Shown: piece by piece, positions 18,289-27,501 of the stretch | How the letters are laid out: every line of letters begins with the position of its first letter | Position numbering within the stretch: position 1 is the first letter of the stretch | Assembly (NCBI GenBank): GCA_035378845.1 | Contig: DAOSUP010000005.1 | Coordinates: 38,842-102,841 of the forward strand | DNA from: JAKOUL01 sp035378845 | GTDB lineage: Bacteria; Dictyoglomota; Dictyoglomia; Dictyoglomales; Dictyoglomaceae | Direction: 5' to 3' | Length of the DNA stretch: 64,000 nucleotides | Translations under genes and position numbers: made by a program | The notes under the pieces: generated by a model | Databases searched by the model: none | What the model was told of the DNA's origin: nothing | What the model saw: the letters and a program-made list of their open reading frames with translations, nothing else

Positions 18289-18789
18289 ATGATTATAAAA
18301 GGAAAAGTCCATAAATTTGGTGATGATATAAATACTGATTATATTATTTCCGGCAAATATAAATTTAAATCATTAGATTTTGTGGAGATGTCAAAGCATC
18401 TATTTGAGGATTTAGATCCAAATTTCTATAAGAAGATAACCCCTGGAGATATCATTGTGGCAGGAAAAAACTTTGGATGCGGATCTTCCCGAGAACAAGC
18501 TCCATTAGTAATAAAATATGCAGGGATAGGGCTTGTAATTGCCAAGAGTTTTGCAAGGATATTTTATAGGAATTCCATAAATGTAGGACTTCCCTTACTT
18601 GAAGCAGATACCGATGAGATTGATGATGGAGATGAATTGGAGGTAGATCTTTTCCAAGGGAAAATTTATAATAAAACAAAAGATAAAATTATTTACTCAA
18701 AGAGTACTTTTCCTGAGATAATGGTAAATATCTTACAAGCAGGAGGCTTAGTGGAATATTTAAAAAAAGAAGGAGACTTCAAGATTTGA
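18289..18789 (+). CDS. homoaconitase / 3-isopropylmalate dehydratase small subunit
   Basis: Swivel-domain partner of the large subunit, 166 aa. Conserved blocks: FGDDINTDYIISGKY at the start, the active-site loop GKNFGCGSSREQAP and ARIFYRNSINVGLP. The specificity loop after TDY reads IISGKY, which does not match the simple textbook patterns for leucine or lysine enzymes, so specificity stays open. GGAGG precedes the ATG. Confidence 0.9.
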   Translation: MIIKGKVHKFGDDINTDYIISGKYKFKSLDFVEMSKHLFEDLDPNFYKKITPGDIIVAGKNFGCGSSREQAPLVIKYAGIGLVIAKSFARIFYRNSINVGLPLLEADTDEIDDGDELEVDLFQGKIYNKTKDKIIYSKSTFPEIMVNILQAGGLVEYLKKEGDFKI

Positions 18790-19938
18790 ATGTATAATTT
18801 CTCTTTTTACTTTCCCACTAAGGTAAAATTTGGCGTAGGACTCTGGGAGAAAATTCCCGAAGAGTCCTATTTTTTGGGAAGAAAAATATTGTTAGTAACT
18901 GGAAAGAAACACTTAAAAGAGACTGGAATTTTATCTAATTTAGGAAAAACCTTTAACAATTACCCTATAGACCTTTATATCTTTGATGAGGTTCCACCAG
19001 AACCCCCATATTATGTGGTAGATCAAGGAGCGGAATTTGCAAAAATGAAGGATATAGAGTTAATTATAGGGATTGGTGGAGGAAGTGCTTTAGATGTTGC
19101 AAAGGCTATCTCTGTAAAGGTAAATCTTACAGGTTCCATATGGTATTATGTGGGAGATAATAGCGAAAAAATAACAGTAAAAGGTCTACCTACAATCTTA
19201 GTGCCTACCACAGCTGGAACAGCCAGTGAAGTTACAAAAATCTCAGTATTAATTAACCCTGAGACAAAGGAAAAACTCAGCGTCAACAATGATAATTTAT
19301 ATGCTACTTTAGCAATAGTTGATCCTTATCTTACACTATCTCTTCCAAAGGACGTTACTGCCAGAAGTGGAATAGACGCCTTTATTCACTCTTTAGAATC
19401 CTATCTTTCCAAGAATAGTAATATCCTAACTGAACCTATCTCTCTCACTGCTTTAAGGCTTATATACAAATATCTGCCAAGGGTCTATGAAGATGGTGAT
19501 CGTTTAGATTTAAGAGAGAAAGTTCTTTATGCCAGTACCATAAGTGGAATCGCTTTTACTCAAACAGGACTTGGAGGAATTCACGCCATTGCCCACCCTA
19601 TAGGAGTATTTGCTAATATTCCTCATGGACTTGCTTGTGCCTTAGTAACTTTACCTGTTCTTGAATATAATCTGGATATATTATCCCGAGAGAAAATCTC
19701 CGCCCTTAGTAGATCTGTAGGTGTTTACTCTATGAGATCTGCCAAAGAAAAAATTCTAACAAAAATAGAAGAATTTTTTAAGAGTTTAGGAATAACCTTA
19801 GGACTAAAAAACTACGGCATAGATAAAAGTATGCTCCCTATAATTGCAAAAGAAGCTGCAAAAATGGGAGCTTATAAAACTAATCCAAGAACCTTAACCT
19901 ATGAAGCAGTAATTGCTATACTTCAAAAGGCTTGGTAA
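18790..19938 (+). CDS. iron-containing alcohol dehydrogenase
   Basis: NAD(P)-dependent group III dehydrogenase, 382 aa. GIGGGSALDVAKAIS binds the cofactor; metal ligands come from DAFIHSLESY, GGIHAIAHPIG and IPHGLACAL. The start MYNFSFYFPTKVKFG is typical of butanol dehydrogenase-like members. It starts immediately after the small-subunit stop, so it belongs to the operon, but its link to the homocitrate steps is unclear; homoisocitrate dehydrogenase would normally be a different family. Ends 16 bp inside the convergent neighbour. Confidence 0.9.
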   Translation: MYNFSFYFPTKVKFGVGLWEKIPEESYFLGRKILLVTGKKHLKETGILSNLGKTFNNYPIDLYIFDEVPPEPPYYVVDQGAEFAKMKDIELIIGIGGGSALDVAKAISVKVNLTGSIWYYVGDNSEKITVKGLPTILVPTTAGTASEVTKISVLINPETKEKLSVNNDNLYATLAIVDPYLTLSLPKDVTARSGIDAFIHSLESYLSKNSNILTEPISLTALRLIYKYLPRVYEDGDRLDLREKVLYASTISGIAFTQTGLGGIHAIAHPIGVFANIPHGLACALVTLPVLEYNLDILSREKISALSRSVGVYSMRSAKEKILTKIEEFFKSLGITLGLKNYGIDKSMLPIIAKEAAKMGAYKTNPRTLTYEAVIAILQKAW

Positions 19939-20612
19939 TTTTTCCTATCTACAATCTCTAAAACTGGCTTAAATTTTACAATAGATCTATCTGGAATATA
20001 GCCTCTAACTGCTACATTAGGATATATAAGTACTTCTTTCCCAATAATAGATCCAGGATTTAATACTGAATTACAACCTGTCTCACTATCATCACCAATG
20101 ATAGCTCCCAATTTTCTCAAACCTGTATCATAAACTTTTCCGTCTATTGAAACCTTAACAGTAGATTCATTGATGATCTTTAAATTGGATATCTTTGTCC
20201 CTGCACCTAAGTTTACTTTATGTCCAAGAATACTATCTCCCACATAATTAAAGTGTGGAGCTTTTGCACCAGAAAGAAGAATACTATTTTTAACCTCACT
20301 ACAATGACCTACCACAGAATTATCTCCAACATAAACATTCCCTCTTATATAAGCACCCTCTCTTATCTCACAATTTCTTCCAATGTAAGCAGGACCTTTA
20401 ATATAAACATGAGGCTCTACAATTGTCCCTTCTCCTATGAAAACGGGACCCTCAACAAAAACTCCACCTTTTAAAACACCACAAACCTCTGGCTTTACAT
20501 ACTCATGTAAAAAATCATGGAGTTTTAAAAGAGCTTCCCATACAAAATTTATACTCTCAAAAAGTTCCTTTTCAAAATCCCCAAGTTCAAAAAAATCCTC
20601 TGGTTTAAGCAT
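19923..20612 (-). CDS. left-handed beta-helix hexapeptide-repeat protein (GlmU C-domain-like)
   Basis: The 229 aa contain many hexapeptide turns ([LIV]GxxxxI type) from about residue 40 on, forming a parallel beta-helix, with a helical N-terminal region. It resembles the acyltransferase/UDP-GlcNAc pyrophosphorylase C-domain but lacks the nucleotidyltransferase half. Start chosen at ATG 20612 because AAAGGAGG lies 6 nt upstream; an in-frame ATG at 20633 lacks a site and would overlap metF. Acyl donor and acceptor are unknown. Last gene of the C1 operon. Confidence 0.8.
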   Translation of the reverse strand: MLKPEDFFELGDFEKELFESINFVWEALLKLHDFLHEYVKPEVCGVLKGGVFVEGPVFIGEGTIVEPHVYIKGPAYIGRNCEIREGAYIRGNVYVGDNSVVGHCSEVKNSILLSGAKAPHFNYVGDSILGHKVNLGAGTKISNLKIINESTVKVSIDGKVYDTGLRKLGAIIGDDSETGCNSVLNPGSIIGKEVLIYPNVAVRGYIPDRSIVKFKPVLEIVDRKNYQAF

Positions 20613-20626
20613 AAAATCCCTCCTTT

Positions 20627-21493
20627 TTACCATCCTAATATATTTAAAACTTCAAGAATATCCTTTGGTCTTGATGCTAAAAAATGTACACCATCAAGAA
20701 GCTTACTTTCTTTTATCTTTTGGCAAAGTTCTGCACAAATTTCTATTCCAGTCCTTCTTACATCAGTACTTTTTTCAATTTTTTCAATAACAATCTTTGG
20801 TATTTCAACCCCTGGTACACTGTTCAACATATAATTCATCATCTGAAGAGACTTAAATACGGTAACTCCAGCTAAAATCTTTATATCTTTCCCCACCTTT
20901 TCTCTAACTTCCTCTATAAGAGGAAGAGAGAAAAATAGCTGCGACTGGAAAAATTCAGCACCTACCATATGCTTCTTTTTAAGCTTCCATATTTCTAAAT
21001 CCAAAGGTTTTAGATTTGGGTTAAATACTGCACCTAAGAAAAATTCAGGACTTTTATTTAATTTTTTACCAGAAAAATCCTCGCCTTCTTCTAATCTTTT
21101 AGCAAGTACCAAAATGTTTACTGTATCCAGATCAAAAACTGGCTTTGCACTTTTAGCTATTCCTGTAGTAGTATAATCTCCTGTAAGCACAAGAACATTG
21201 TTAATTCCAAGAGCCGAAGCACTTAGAAGCTCTCCAGAAATAGCAACTCTATTCCTATCCCTTGCAGTAATCTGAAAGATGGGTTCTACACCTTCTCTTA
21301 AAAGAAGATAACTTCCCACGAGAGATGTTATTCTTACCCCTACATTCTGAAAATCTGTAACATTTACTGCATCAATTCTATCTTTTAAAAGAAGCGTTTT
21401 TTCTATAAAAGAAGAGATATCCACCCCTCTTGGTGGGGTGACTTCTGCTGTTACAACAAATTTTCCGGCTCTAATCTTTTCTTCAAAATTCAT
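20627..21493 (-). CDS. metF: 5,10-methylenetetrahydrofolate reductase
   Basis: Reduces methylene-THF to methyl-THF on FAD in a TIM barrel. The 288 aa start with the family pattern GKFVVTAEVTPPRGVDIS including the catalytic glutamate in AEVTPP, followed by VNVTD and a VLVLTGDY block. Overlaps metV by 4 nt; the pair is typical of acetogen-like bacteria, where MetV is an Fe-S/zinc partner subunit. Confidence 0.93.
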   Translation of the reverse strand: MNFEEKIRAGKFVVTAEVTPPRGVDISSFIEKTLLLKDRIDAVNVTDFQNVGVRITSLVGSYLLLREGVEPIFQITARDRNRVAISGELLSASALGINNVLVLTGDYTTTGIAKSAKPVFDLDTVNILVLAKRLEEGEDFSGKKLNKSPEFFLGAVFNPNLKPLDLEIWKLKKKHMVGAEFFQSQLFFSLPLIEEVREKVGKDIKILAGVTVFKSLQMMNYMLNSVPGVEIPKIVIEKIEKSTDVRRTGIEICAELCQKIKESKLLDGVHFLASRPKDILEVLNILGW

Positions 21494-22098
21494 TCTTGAA
21501 GAAGTATCTTACTAAAATCTTTAGGAGGAATAACTCTTAAAAAGTTATCTTCAGTAAACTTTTTAGTTTTATAAAGAATTATCCAAGGGCACAATCTATC
21601 ATAAACCTCACAAATTCCATATTTAGACCCTCCACATGGTCCATTTCGCATCTTCTTAGGACATAACTTCTCCATACATAAATTTCCTGTCCAAGAAATC
21701 CAGCACTCTCCACAGGCAGAACATAATCTTGCAAAACTTCCAAGACTCCTTCCAGGCTCAATCTTTAAAGTATTAGTAGCCGTAACTACAGGCTTATTCA
21801 GATAATTAGGAAGTATCTGAGGAAATCCCCCACAAGTAAAAGTTATTATACTTTCAGCTCTCTCTAAGTTTTCTTTCTCTTCCTTAAGAATATCTTTAAG
21901 AGCTCCCACATTACACCCTTCTTTAGTAAGATTATACATACCTACAATTTCTAAGCCAAAATCTTCTAAATAAGGAAAAACCTTTCTATTCTTCTCTTCT
22001 ATATCTAAAAAACCACAATTATCACATGAGAAGATAAAAACCTTATTTCCTTTTAAAAAAATCCTAACCTCTTCTTTAGATTTAATCTCCAGTCTCAT
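21490..22098 (-). CDS. metV: MetV-like partner of methylenetetrahydrofolate reductase
   Basis: The 202 aa have N-terminal FIFSCDNCGF and GCNVGALKDIL blocks and a cysteine-rich C-terminal domain (LCSACGECW, CMEKLCPKKMRNGPCGG, CEVYDRLCPW) characteristic of the MTHFR_C family. The cysteines probably bind an Fe-S cluster or zinc and couple MetF to an electron donor. Positioned between folD (17-bp overlap) and metF (4-bp overlap), so the three are co-translated. Confidence 0.87.
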   Translation of the reverse strand: MRLEIKSKEEVRIFLKGNKVFIFSCDNCGFLDIEEKNRKVFPYLEDFGLEIVGMYNLTKEGCNVGALKDILKEEKENLERAESIITFTCGGFPQILPNYLNKPVVTATNTLKIEPGRSLGSFARLCSACGECWISWTGNLCMEKLCPKKMRNGPCGGSKYGICEVYDRLCPWIILYKTKKFTEDNFLRVIPPKDFSKILLQE

Positions 22099-22933
22099 CT
22101 TTTCTTACCGCCTTCAGAAGATTTAAAGCAAGAACTCTTGTGGTTATTATCCCAATACCACCTGGAACTGGCGTTATACTTTTAACCTTATTCTTTACCC
22201 TATCAAAATCCACATCTCCTACAAGTTTGCCCTCAACCACATTAGTGCCCACATCTACCACAACTGCATTTTCATTTACCATATCGGGTGTAATCATGCC
22301 AGCTTTGCCTACAGCTACAACTAAAACATCTGCCATCTTGGTATAGAAACTTAGATTTTTAGTCCTGGAATGACAAATTGATAAAGTAGCATTTTTATGA
22401 AGAAGAAGCAAAGCAAGAGGACGTCCTACCGAGATACTTCTTCCCACTAATACTACATTTTTCCCTTCTAAGGAGATATTATAAAAATCAATAAGCTCAA
22501 TTACTGCTTGTGCAGTACAAGGGTGAAATGTATCTTCCCCATAAATAATCTTCCCTAAATTCTGATAGGAAAGACCTTCTATATCTTTAGAAGGAGGGAT
22601 CAATTGATAGACCTTCTCTTTCTCCAGATGTACTGGAAATGGTCTTAATATAAGTACTCCATGAATATTATTATCTTCTGAGATTTCTTCCATCTCTTTC
22701 TTAAAATCAGAAGAAGGAATATCCTCTTCCAAGTTTCTTCTTTCCACATTTATCCTTACTTTTTTAAAAAACCTCTCTACACTATCAGCATAAGATTCTC
22801 CCTCAGGATTTTCTCCTACTTTTATTATAAGAAGAGTAGGAACAATTCCTTTTGAGCCAATCTCTTTAAGATCTTCTCTTATTTTTTCTTCAAGTTTCTC
22901 AGCTACAGGCTTTCCATACAAGATTTCTACCAT
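22082..22933 (-). CDS. folD: methylene-THF dehydrogenase / methenyl-THF cyclohydrolase
   Basis: Bifunctional FolD of 283 aa. It shows the catalytic region ESYADSVERFFKKV (Y for general base, K nearby), GVLILRPFPVHL, CTAQAVIELI, the nucleotide-binding VVLVGRSISVGRPLALLL and the C-terminal PVPGGIG..TTRVL. It interconverts methylene- and formyl-THF between Fhs and MetF. Follows fhs after 15 nt. Confidence 0.95.
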   Translation of the reverse strand: MVEILYGKPVAEKLEEKIREDLKEIGSKGIVPTLLIIKVGENPEGESYADSVERFFKKVRINVERRNLEEDIPSSDFKKEMEEISEDNNIHGVLILRPFPVHLEKEKVYQLIPPSKDIEGLSYQNLGKIIYGEDTFHPCTAQAVIELIDFYNISLEGKNVVLVGRSISVGRPLALLLLHKNATLSICHSRTKNLSFYTKMADVLVVAVGKAGMITPDMVNENAVVVDVGTNVVEGKLVGDVDFDRVKNKVKSITPVPGGIGIITTRVLALNLLKAVRKDETGD

Positions 22934-22948
22934 AATCCCTTTCCTTTC

Positions 22949-24583
22949 TTAGGATAACCCTATTATATTACCTTTATCATCTATATCTATCTTGTATGCA
23001 GAAGGTATTTTAGGAAAACCTGGCATAGTCATTATATTACCTGTGTAAACTACTACAAAACCTGCTCCTCCAGAAATCTTTACCCCTTGTACATTTAAAT
23101 CAAAACCTTCTGGTTTTTCTAACATTTTTGGATTATCAGAAAGAGAATATTGGGTTTTTGCCATACAGACTGGAAGATTAACAAAATTCCATTTTTCTAT
23201 ATGCTTCAAATCTTCCTTAGCTTCCTGAGAAAAGATCACATCTTTAGCCCCGTAAACCTCTTTTGCAATTTTTTTTATTTTAGATTCGTAAGGCTCCTCT
23301 AATGAGTATAAAAATTGAAAATTATTTGGATCATTTTCAATTGCAGACAAAACTTCTTTTGCAAGTTCTCTTCCACCTTCACTTCCTTTTTCATAAACTT
23401 CTGAGACAGCAACCCTTATATTTCTCTTTTTTAACTCCTCAAGTAAGAAATTAATCTCTCTTTCAGTATCCCATGGGAATTTATTCAAAGCCACTACTAC
23501 TGGAATCTCAAAAACATCTCTTATCACGTGTATATGATGCAGAAGATTTGAAAGCCCCCTTTCTATAGCAGAAATATCTTCTTTATTTAGCTCCTTTTTG
23601 TTTCCTCCATGAAGTTTTAAAGCCCTTATGGAAGCTACTATAACTCCTACACTGGGCTTTAAATCTCCAATTCTACATTTGATATCAAAAAATTTCTCCG
23701 CACCAAGATCTGTACCAAATCCTGCTTCAGTTACCACATAATCGGAAAGTCTTAAAGCTATTTCAGTAGCAATAAGAGAATTACACCCATGAGCAATATT
23801 AGCAAAGGGTCCCCCATGAACAAAAGCTGGAGTGCCTTCAAGAGTCTGAACAAGATTAGGTGACAAGGCATCTTTCAAAAGTACTGTCATAGCTCCCTGA
23901 GCATTTAATTCCTTACTAAGCACAGGTTTTTCATCATAATTTAGACCTAAAACAATGTTACCTAATCTTTCTTTAAGTTCCTTAATATCTTGCGCCAAGG
24001 ATAGAATTGCCATAACTTCCGAGGCAGCAGTAATATCAAAACCATCTTCCCGAGGAATTCCATTACTCTTTCCACCAAGCCCACTAACAATATGTCTAAG
24101 TTGTCTATCATTCATATCTAAACATCTCTTCCAAAAAATCTGCCTTACATCTATCTTCAATTCATTTCCCTGATATATATGATTATCAAGAAGTGCTGAA
24201 AGAAGATTATGTGCAGAACCCACAGCATGAATATCTCCAGTAAAATGGAGATTAATTGTATCCTCAGGAATTACCTTTGCTCTACCTCCTCCTACAGCAC
24301 CTCCCTTTACTCCAAAGATAGGTCCCATAGATGGTTCCCTAAGACAGATCATAGCCTTTTTAGATAAAGATGCTAAAGCATCTCCAAGCCCTATAGCAGT
24401 GGTAGTTTTTCCCTCTCCATAAGGGGTAGGGGTCATTGCAGTAATAAGAATAAGATTTCCCTTCTTTTGATCTTTAATCCGTTCAAGTACTCGCCAATCT
24501 ACTTTACCTATATACCAACTATAAGGAATAATCTCCTCTTGAGAAAGCCCTAATTCCTCTGCTAATTCATAGACATTTTTCAC
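22949..24583 (-). CDS. fhs: formate-tetrahydrofolate ligase
   Basis: ATP-dependent formyl-THF synthetase, 544 aa, normal length. P-loop TPYGEGKTTTAIGLGDAL (about 52-69), REPSMGPIFGVKGGAVGGG, and the late block PGFPKIPSA are present. Start is GTG (24581-24583) with GGGAGG 7 nt upstream. With folD and metVF it forms the complete methyl branch of the Wood-Ljungdahl route; no CO dehydrogenase/acetyl-CoA synthase genes are in this window, so a role in C1 supply or formate disposal is equally possible. Confidence 0.96.
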   Translation of the reverse strand: MKNVYELAEELGLSQEEIIPYSWYIGKVDWRVLERIKDQKKGNLILITAMTPTPYGEGKTTTAIGLGDALASLSKKAMICLREPSMGPIFGVKGGAVGGGRAKVIPEDTINLHFTGDIHAVGSAHNLLSALLDNHIYQGNELKIDVRQIFWKRCLDMNDRQLRHIVSGLGGKSNGIPREDGFDITAASEVMAILSLAQDIKELKERLGNIVLGLNYDEKPVLSKELNAQGAMTVLLKDALSPNLVQTLEGTPAFVHGGPFANIAHGCNSLIATEIALRLSDYVVTEAGFGTDLGAEKFFDIKCRIGDLKPSVGVIVASIRALKLHGGNKKELNKEDISAIERGLSNLLHHIHVIRDVFEIPVVVALNKFPWDTEREINFLLEELKKRNIRVAVSEVYEKGSEGGRELAKEVLSAIENDPNNFQFLYSLEEPYESKIKKIAKEVYGAKDVIFSQEAKEDLKHIEKWNFVNLPVCMAKTQYSLSDNPKMLEKPEGFDLNVQGVKISGGAGFVVVYTGNIMTMPGFPKIPSAYKIDIDDKGNIIGLS

Positions 24584-24600
24584 TTATATTCCTCCCAAGC

Positions 24601-25098
24601 TCAAGTCTCTACTGGAACAATTTCTCCCCAAATATTATTGCCATCTACATAAAGATAACCTATGGAATTTTGCTTTGCGAAGTACTTATCAGTGGGAGAC
24701 CCAGGATTAAAAAAGAGCATATCATCTTCCCATTCTATCAAGGCTTGATGTGTATGTCCAAACACTATAGCCTTTATATCTTCCCCTTCAAAAAGTTCTC
24801 TCACTCTTTCTTTTATCCCCCAAGGACCACCACTGCCATGAGTAATTCCTATTTTTATCTTTTCAACAGTTATAACTCTCTTAGCAGGAAGAATTCTTTT
24901 AACCTCAAATGAATCCATATTCCCATAAACACCAATAACATCTGAAATCTTCTGGAGTTCAGGTAAAAAGAAAAGATCCTCCCAATCACCAGCATGTAGA
25001 ATTAAATTTACATTTTGAAGTTTCTCTAAAATTACTTGAGGCAAAGCAGGACATCGGGATGGAATATGAGTATCTGAAAGAACCCCTATTTTAATCAT
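24601..25098 (-). CDS. YfcE/MJ0936-type metallophosphoesterase
   Basis: Small calcineurin-like phosphodiesterase of 165 aa with the full motif set: SDTHIP, HAGDWED, GNMD, THGSGGPWG and GHTHQALIE. Close families hydrolyse bis-p-nitrophenyl phosphate and some cyclic or phospholipid esters in vitro; the natural substrate is unknown. It heads the fhs-folD-metVF operon (17 nt before fhs), perhaps only by promoter sharing. GGAGGAAG site upstream. Confidence 0.87.
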   Translation of the reverse strand: MIKIGVLSDTHIPSRCPALPQVILEKLQNVNLILHAGDWEDLFFLPELQKISDVIGVYGNMDSFEVKRILPAKRVITVEKIKIGITHGSGGPWGIKERVRELFEGEDIKAIVFGHTHQALIEWEDDMLFFNPGSPTDKYFAKQNSIGYLYVDGNNIWGEIVPVET

Positions 25099-25181
25099 AA
25101 AAATATCTTCCTCCTAAAGATCACAAATAATCGCAAAAAATTAAAATTATTGAAGAATTAACATTAACGTTTCCTAATAAT

Positions 25182-25270
25182 TGGCGGGGAGGGTGGGACT
25201 CGAACCCACATGGCCGTAAGGCCTTACCGGTTTTCAAGACCGGCCCCTTAGCCAATTCGGACACCTCCCC
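25182..25270 (-). tRNA. tRNA-Ser (anticodon TGA)
   Basis: Acceptor GGGGAGG pairs with CCTCCCC, followed by discriminator G and an encoded CCA. The anticodon loop CTTGAAA gives TGA (reads UCA and other UCN). The long variable arm TAAGGCCTTACGGCCA marks a class II serine tRNA; the T-loop is GGTTCGAGTCC. A minus-strand TATAAT (25285-25290) ends 14 nt before the mature 5' end. Confidence 0.96.
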
Positions 25271-25463
25271 GAGGTCCAGTGAAAATTATACCACAAAATC
25301 TTTAAAATTTACCTTAATTTTTGGTATACTAAGAAAATATCACGAGGGGAAGAGGTATATAAAGGGAAGATGAACTACCAGATGAAGAAACAAAATTATG
25401 TATTATTTGATACAAGAATAGTGGTATCATTTAAAAAAATTTACTTACATAGGTTATGCGGAA

Positions 25464-26255
25464 ATGAAAATATCATGTTCTACCGCAGCTTTTATTGATC
25501 CTAAATCATCAGTAGAAGAAAAGTTAAGAGCTTCTATAGAAGCTCTTAACACCATAGTTAATTATGGCTATGATGGAATTGAGCTCTTTATACCAAAGGT
25601 ATTTAATGAAGAACAAAATGATATTCTCTTTAAAGAAGCAGAAAAAATAAAAGGGAAAATTCTTAGTATGCATGCTCCAAAAAATACGCTACACAGACCA
25701 GCAAAAGAGATATTTCCATCTTTATCAAGACTTATTAAAAGAGCAGGAGAATTAGAAACAAAAATTATAGTACTCCATCCTCCTTTTCAAAAAGATTTCT
25801 CCTCTCTGTTAAGAAAAGTCTTCTTCATCTTTGATAAGCTAATAAACTATGCACAAAAAAACAATGTAATTTTAACTATAGAAAATGTACCCTATCTTTT
25901 AGATCCACCTATTTTTTATGAGGAACTTACAAAAAGATATTCTGAAGGTATAGGCATAACCATTGATATAGAATATCTACATTCTACCCCTTATTCCCTT
26001 GAGAAATATCCTACAGAACTTCTTACTAATTTTTTAAAAAATATACATATAAGAGATTATGATGGACACAGTTTTGATGATGAAGGTAGAAGAAGATACT
26101 TACAACTTGGAAAAGGTAATATAGACTTTAAAAAGATCTTCAAAAAACTTAGCGAATTAAACTATAAAGGTCCAGTCACTGTGGAGACCGTTTTTAATAA
26201 CGAACCCGATGATTTAATTTATTGCCAAGATTTTATTTTGAAGAATCTTTCCTAA
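25464..26255 (+). CDS. sugar phosphate isomerase/epimerase-like TIM-barrel protein
   Basis: AP-endonuclease-2/xylose-isomerase-like barrel, 263 aa. Metal-site candidates appear along the barrel: the E in DGIELF, H in SMHAPKN, HPPFQ, the E in TIENVPY, D in TIDIEYLHS, H in NIHIRDYDGH and the final VTVETVF. Members isomerise or epimerise sugars or sugar phosphates; substrate unknown. No Shine-Dalgarno precedes the ATG. Upstream 25300-25463 holds only AT-rich leader and one weak 42-codon frame. Confidence 0.8.
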   Translation: MKISCSTAAFIDPKSSVEEKLRASIEALNTIVNYGYDGIELFIPKVFNEEQNDILFKEAEKIKGKILSMHAPKNTLHRPAKEIFPSLSRLIKRAGELETKIIVLHPPFQKDFSSLLRKVFFIFDKLINYAQKNNVILTIENVPYLLDPPIFYEELTKRYSEGIGITIDIEYLHSTPYSLEKYPTELLTNFLKNIHIRDYDGHSFDDEGRRRYLQLGKGNIDFKKIFKKLSELNYKGPVTVETVFNNEPDDLIYCQDFILKNLS

Positions 26256-26258
26256 AGA

Positions 26259-27332
26259 TTAAAGATCGTTAGCTTCAGGATACGATCCAAGAATTTTAAA
26301 ATCTAAGCACTCTTCTTTTATCTTTTCTAAAGACTTTTTTACTTTTTCATCTTCTATATGTCCCTGAAAATCTACAAAAAATCTATATTCAAAAGATTTA
26401 GAAGGCACAGGTCTTGATTGAATTAAAGTCATATTCAATCCATAATCATGGAGAGGTCTTAAGGCTCTATATAAGGCTCCTGCTTGATGCTTCACAGAGA
26501 ATATAATAGATGTTTTATCCTTTCCAGAATTTCTTGGGATATTTTTTCCAAGTACTAAAAATCTTGTTTTGTTATTCCAGGAATCCTGAATACTCTCAGC
26601 TAAAGTCTTCAATCCAAAAATTTCGCCAGCAAAACTACTCGCTATAGCTGCACTATCTTTATTATTCTTAACTAACATAGCTGCATAACTGGTACTTGAA
26701 GTAGGAATCTCTTCCACATTTGGCAAATTTTGTCTAAGCCAACGTCTACATTGAGCTAAAGCCTGAGGATGAGAATATACCTTCTTAATATCATCTAATG
26801 AATCTGCATCTGAAAGAAGAGAGTGTCTCACAGAAAGATATATCTCACCTACTACTTTTCTTGTGGTAATAGCTAAAAGATCCATTGTAGAACCCACAGT
26901 ACCCTCTAAGGAGTTTTCAATAGGAACTACCCCATAATCATCGGCATCTTCTTCCAAAGCCTTAAATATATCCTCTACAGTAGAAAAGGGTATAAATTTT
27001 GCTCCTTCCCCAAAAAACTTTACTGTGGCCTGATGGCTAAAACTTCCTTCCGGTCCTAAGAATCCTACTTTAATCTCTTCTTCAAGATTTCTTATATGAC
27101 TTATTATACTTTTAAAGATCTCATAAATAGCCTCATATGTGAGAGGACCTTCACTTTCGGATATTAATCTTTTTAAAACCTCTCGTTCTCTTACAGGATC
27201 AAAAACAGGAAAAGCATTAGAATCTTTCCATTTTTTTATATCAAGAGCTATCTTTGCTCTTTCATTTAAAAGTTCTAATATTCTCTTATCTATCTCATTT
27301 ATTCTTGCTCTTAACTTTTCTAACTCTTCCAC
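26259..27332 (-). CDS. pheA: bifunctional chorismate mutase / prephenate dehydratase
   Basis: Two steps of phenylalanine synthesis in 357 aa. The AroQ chorismate mutase helix bundle covers about 1-85 (RINEIDKRILELLNERA), the dehydratase about 95-270 (GFLGPEGSFSHQA and the catalytic TRF in NKTRFLVLG), and an ACT domain about 280-350 for feedback by phenylalanine. The ACT motif reads QSRP where ESRP is common. Start is GTG 27332 with GGAGGAG 10 nt upstream. Convergent with the isomerase-like gene, 3 nt apart. Confidence 0.93.
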   Translation of the reverse strand: MEELEKLRARINEIDKRILELLNERAKIALDIKKWKDSNAFPVFDPVREREVLKRLISESEGPLTYEAIYEIFKSIISHIRNLEEEIKVGFLGPEGSFSHQATVKFFGEGAKFIPFSTVEDIFKALEEDADDYGVVPIENSLEGTVGSTMDLLAITTRKVVGEIYLSVRHSLLSDADSLDDIKKVYSHPQALAQCRRWLRQNLPNVEEIPTSSTSYAAMLVKNNKDSAAIASSFAGEIFGLKTLAESIQDSWNNKTRFLVLGKNIPRNSGKDKTSIIFSVKHQAGALYRALRPLHDYGLNMTLIQSRPVPSKSFEYRFFVDFQGHIEDEKVKKSLEKIKEECLDFKILGSYPEANDL

Positions 27333-27405
27333 TAATATTCTTCTCCTCCTTTTAAAAGAAAAACCTCTTTTAATTTTAAAAGAGAAACAACTAAAAGGTC
27401 AATAA

Positions 27406-27459
27406 CTTGACAAAATATTTTTAATAGAGTACTCTTATGAGGAAAATGTTTATCTAAAC
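27406..27459 (+). promoter_or_regulatory. promoter and operator-like palindrome of the sugar ABC operon
   Basis: TTGACA (27406-27411), 18-bp spacer, TACTCT (27430-27435). A GTTTA-TC-TAAAC palindrome (27448-27459) sits just after the expected start site, a repressor-like position. A similar TGTTT-GT-AAACA lies upstream of the amylase gene. Confidence 0.55.
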
Positions 27460-27501
27460 GATATTAATAAACTCGTAAAGAGAGAAAAGGGGGGTACTAA
27501 C

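Noticed and set aside
20613..20633. Upstream start for the hexapeptide-repeat gene (ATG 20633)
   Set aside because: Lacks a ribosome site and overlaps metF; ATG 20612 has AAAGGAGG in the right place.
25370..25498. 42-codon open frame upstream of the TIM-barrel gene (ATG 25370)
   Set aside because: It overlaps the real gene out of frame, has a poor start context and no recognisable domain.
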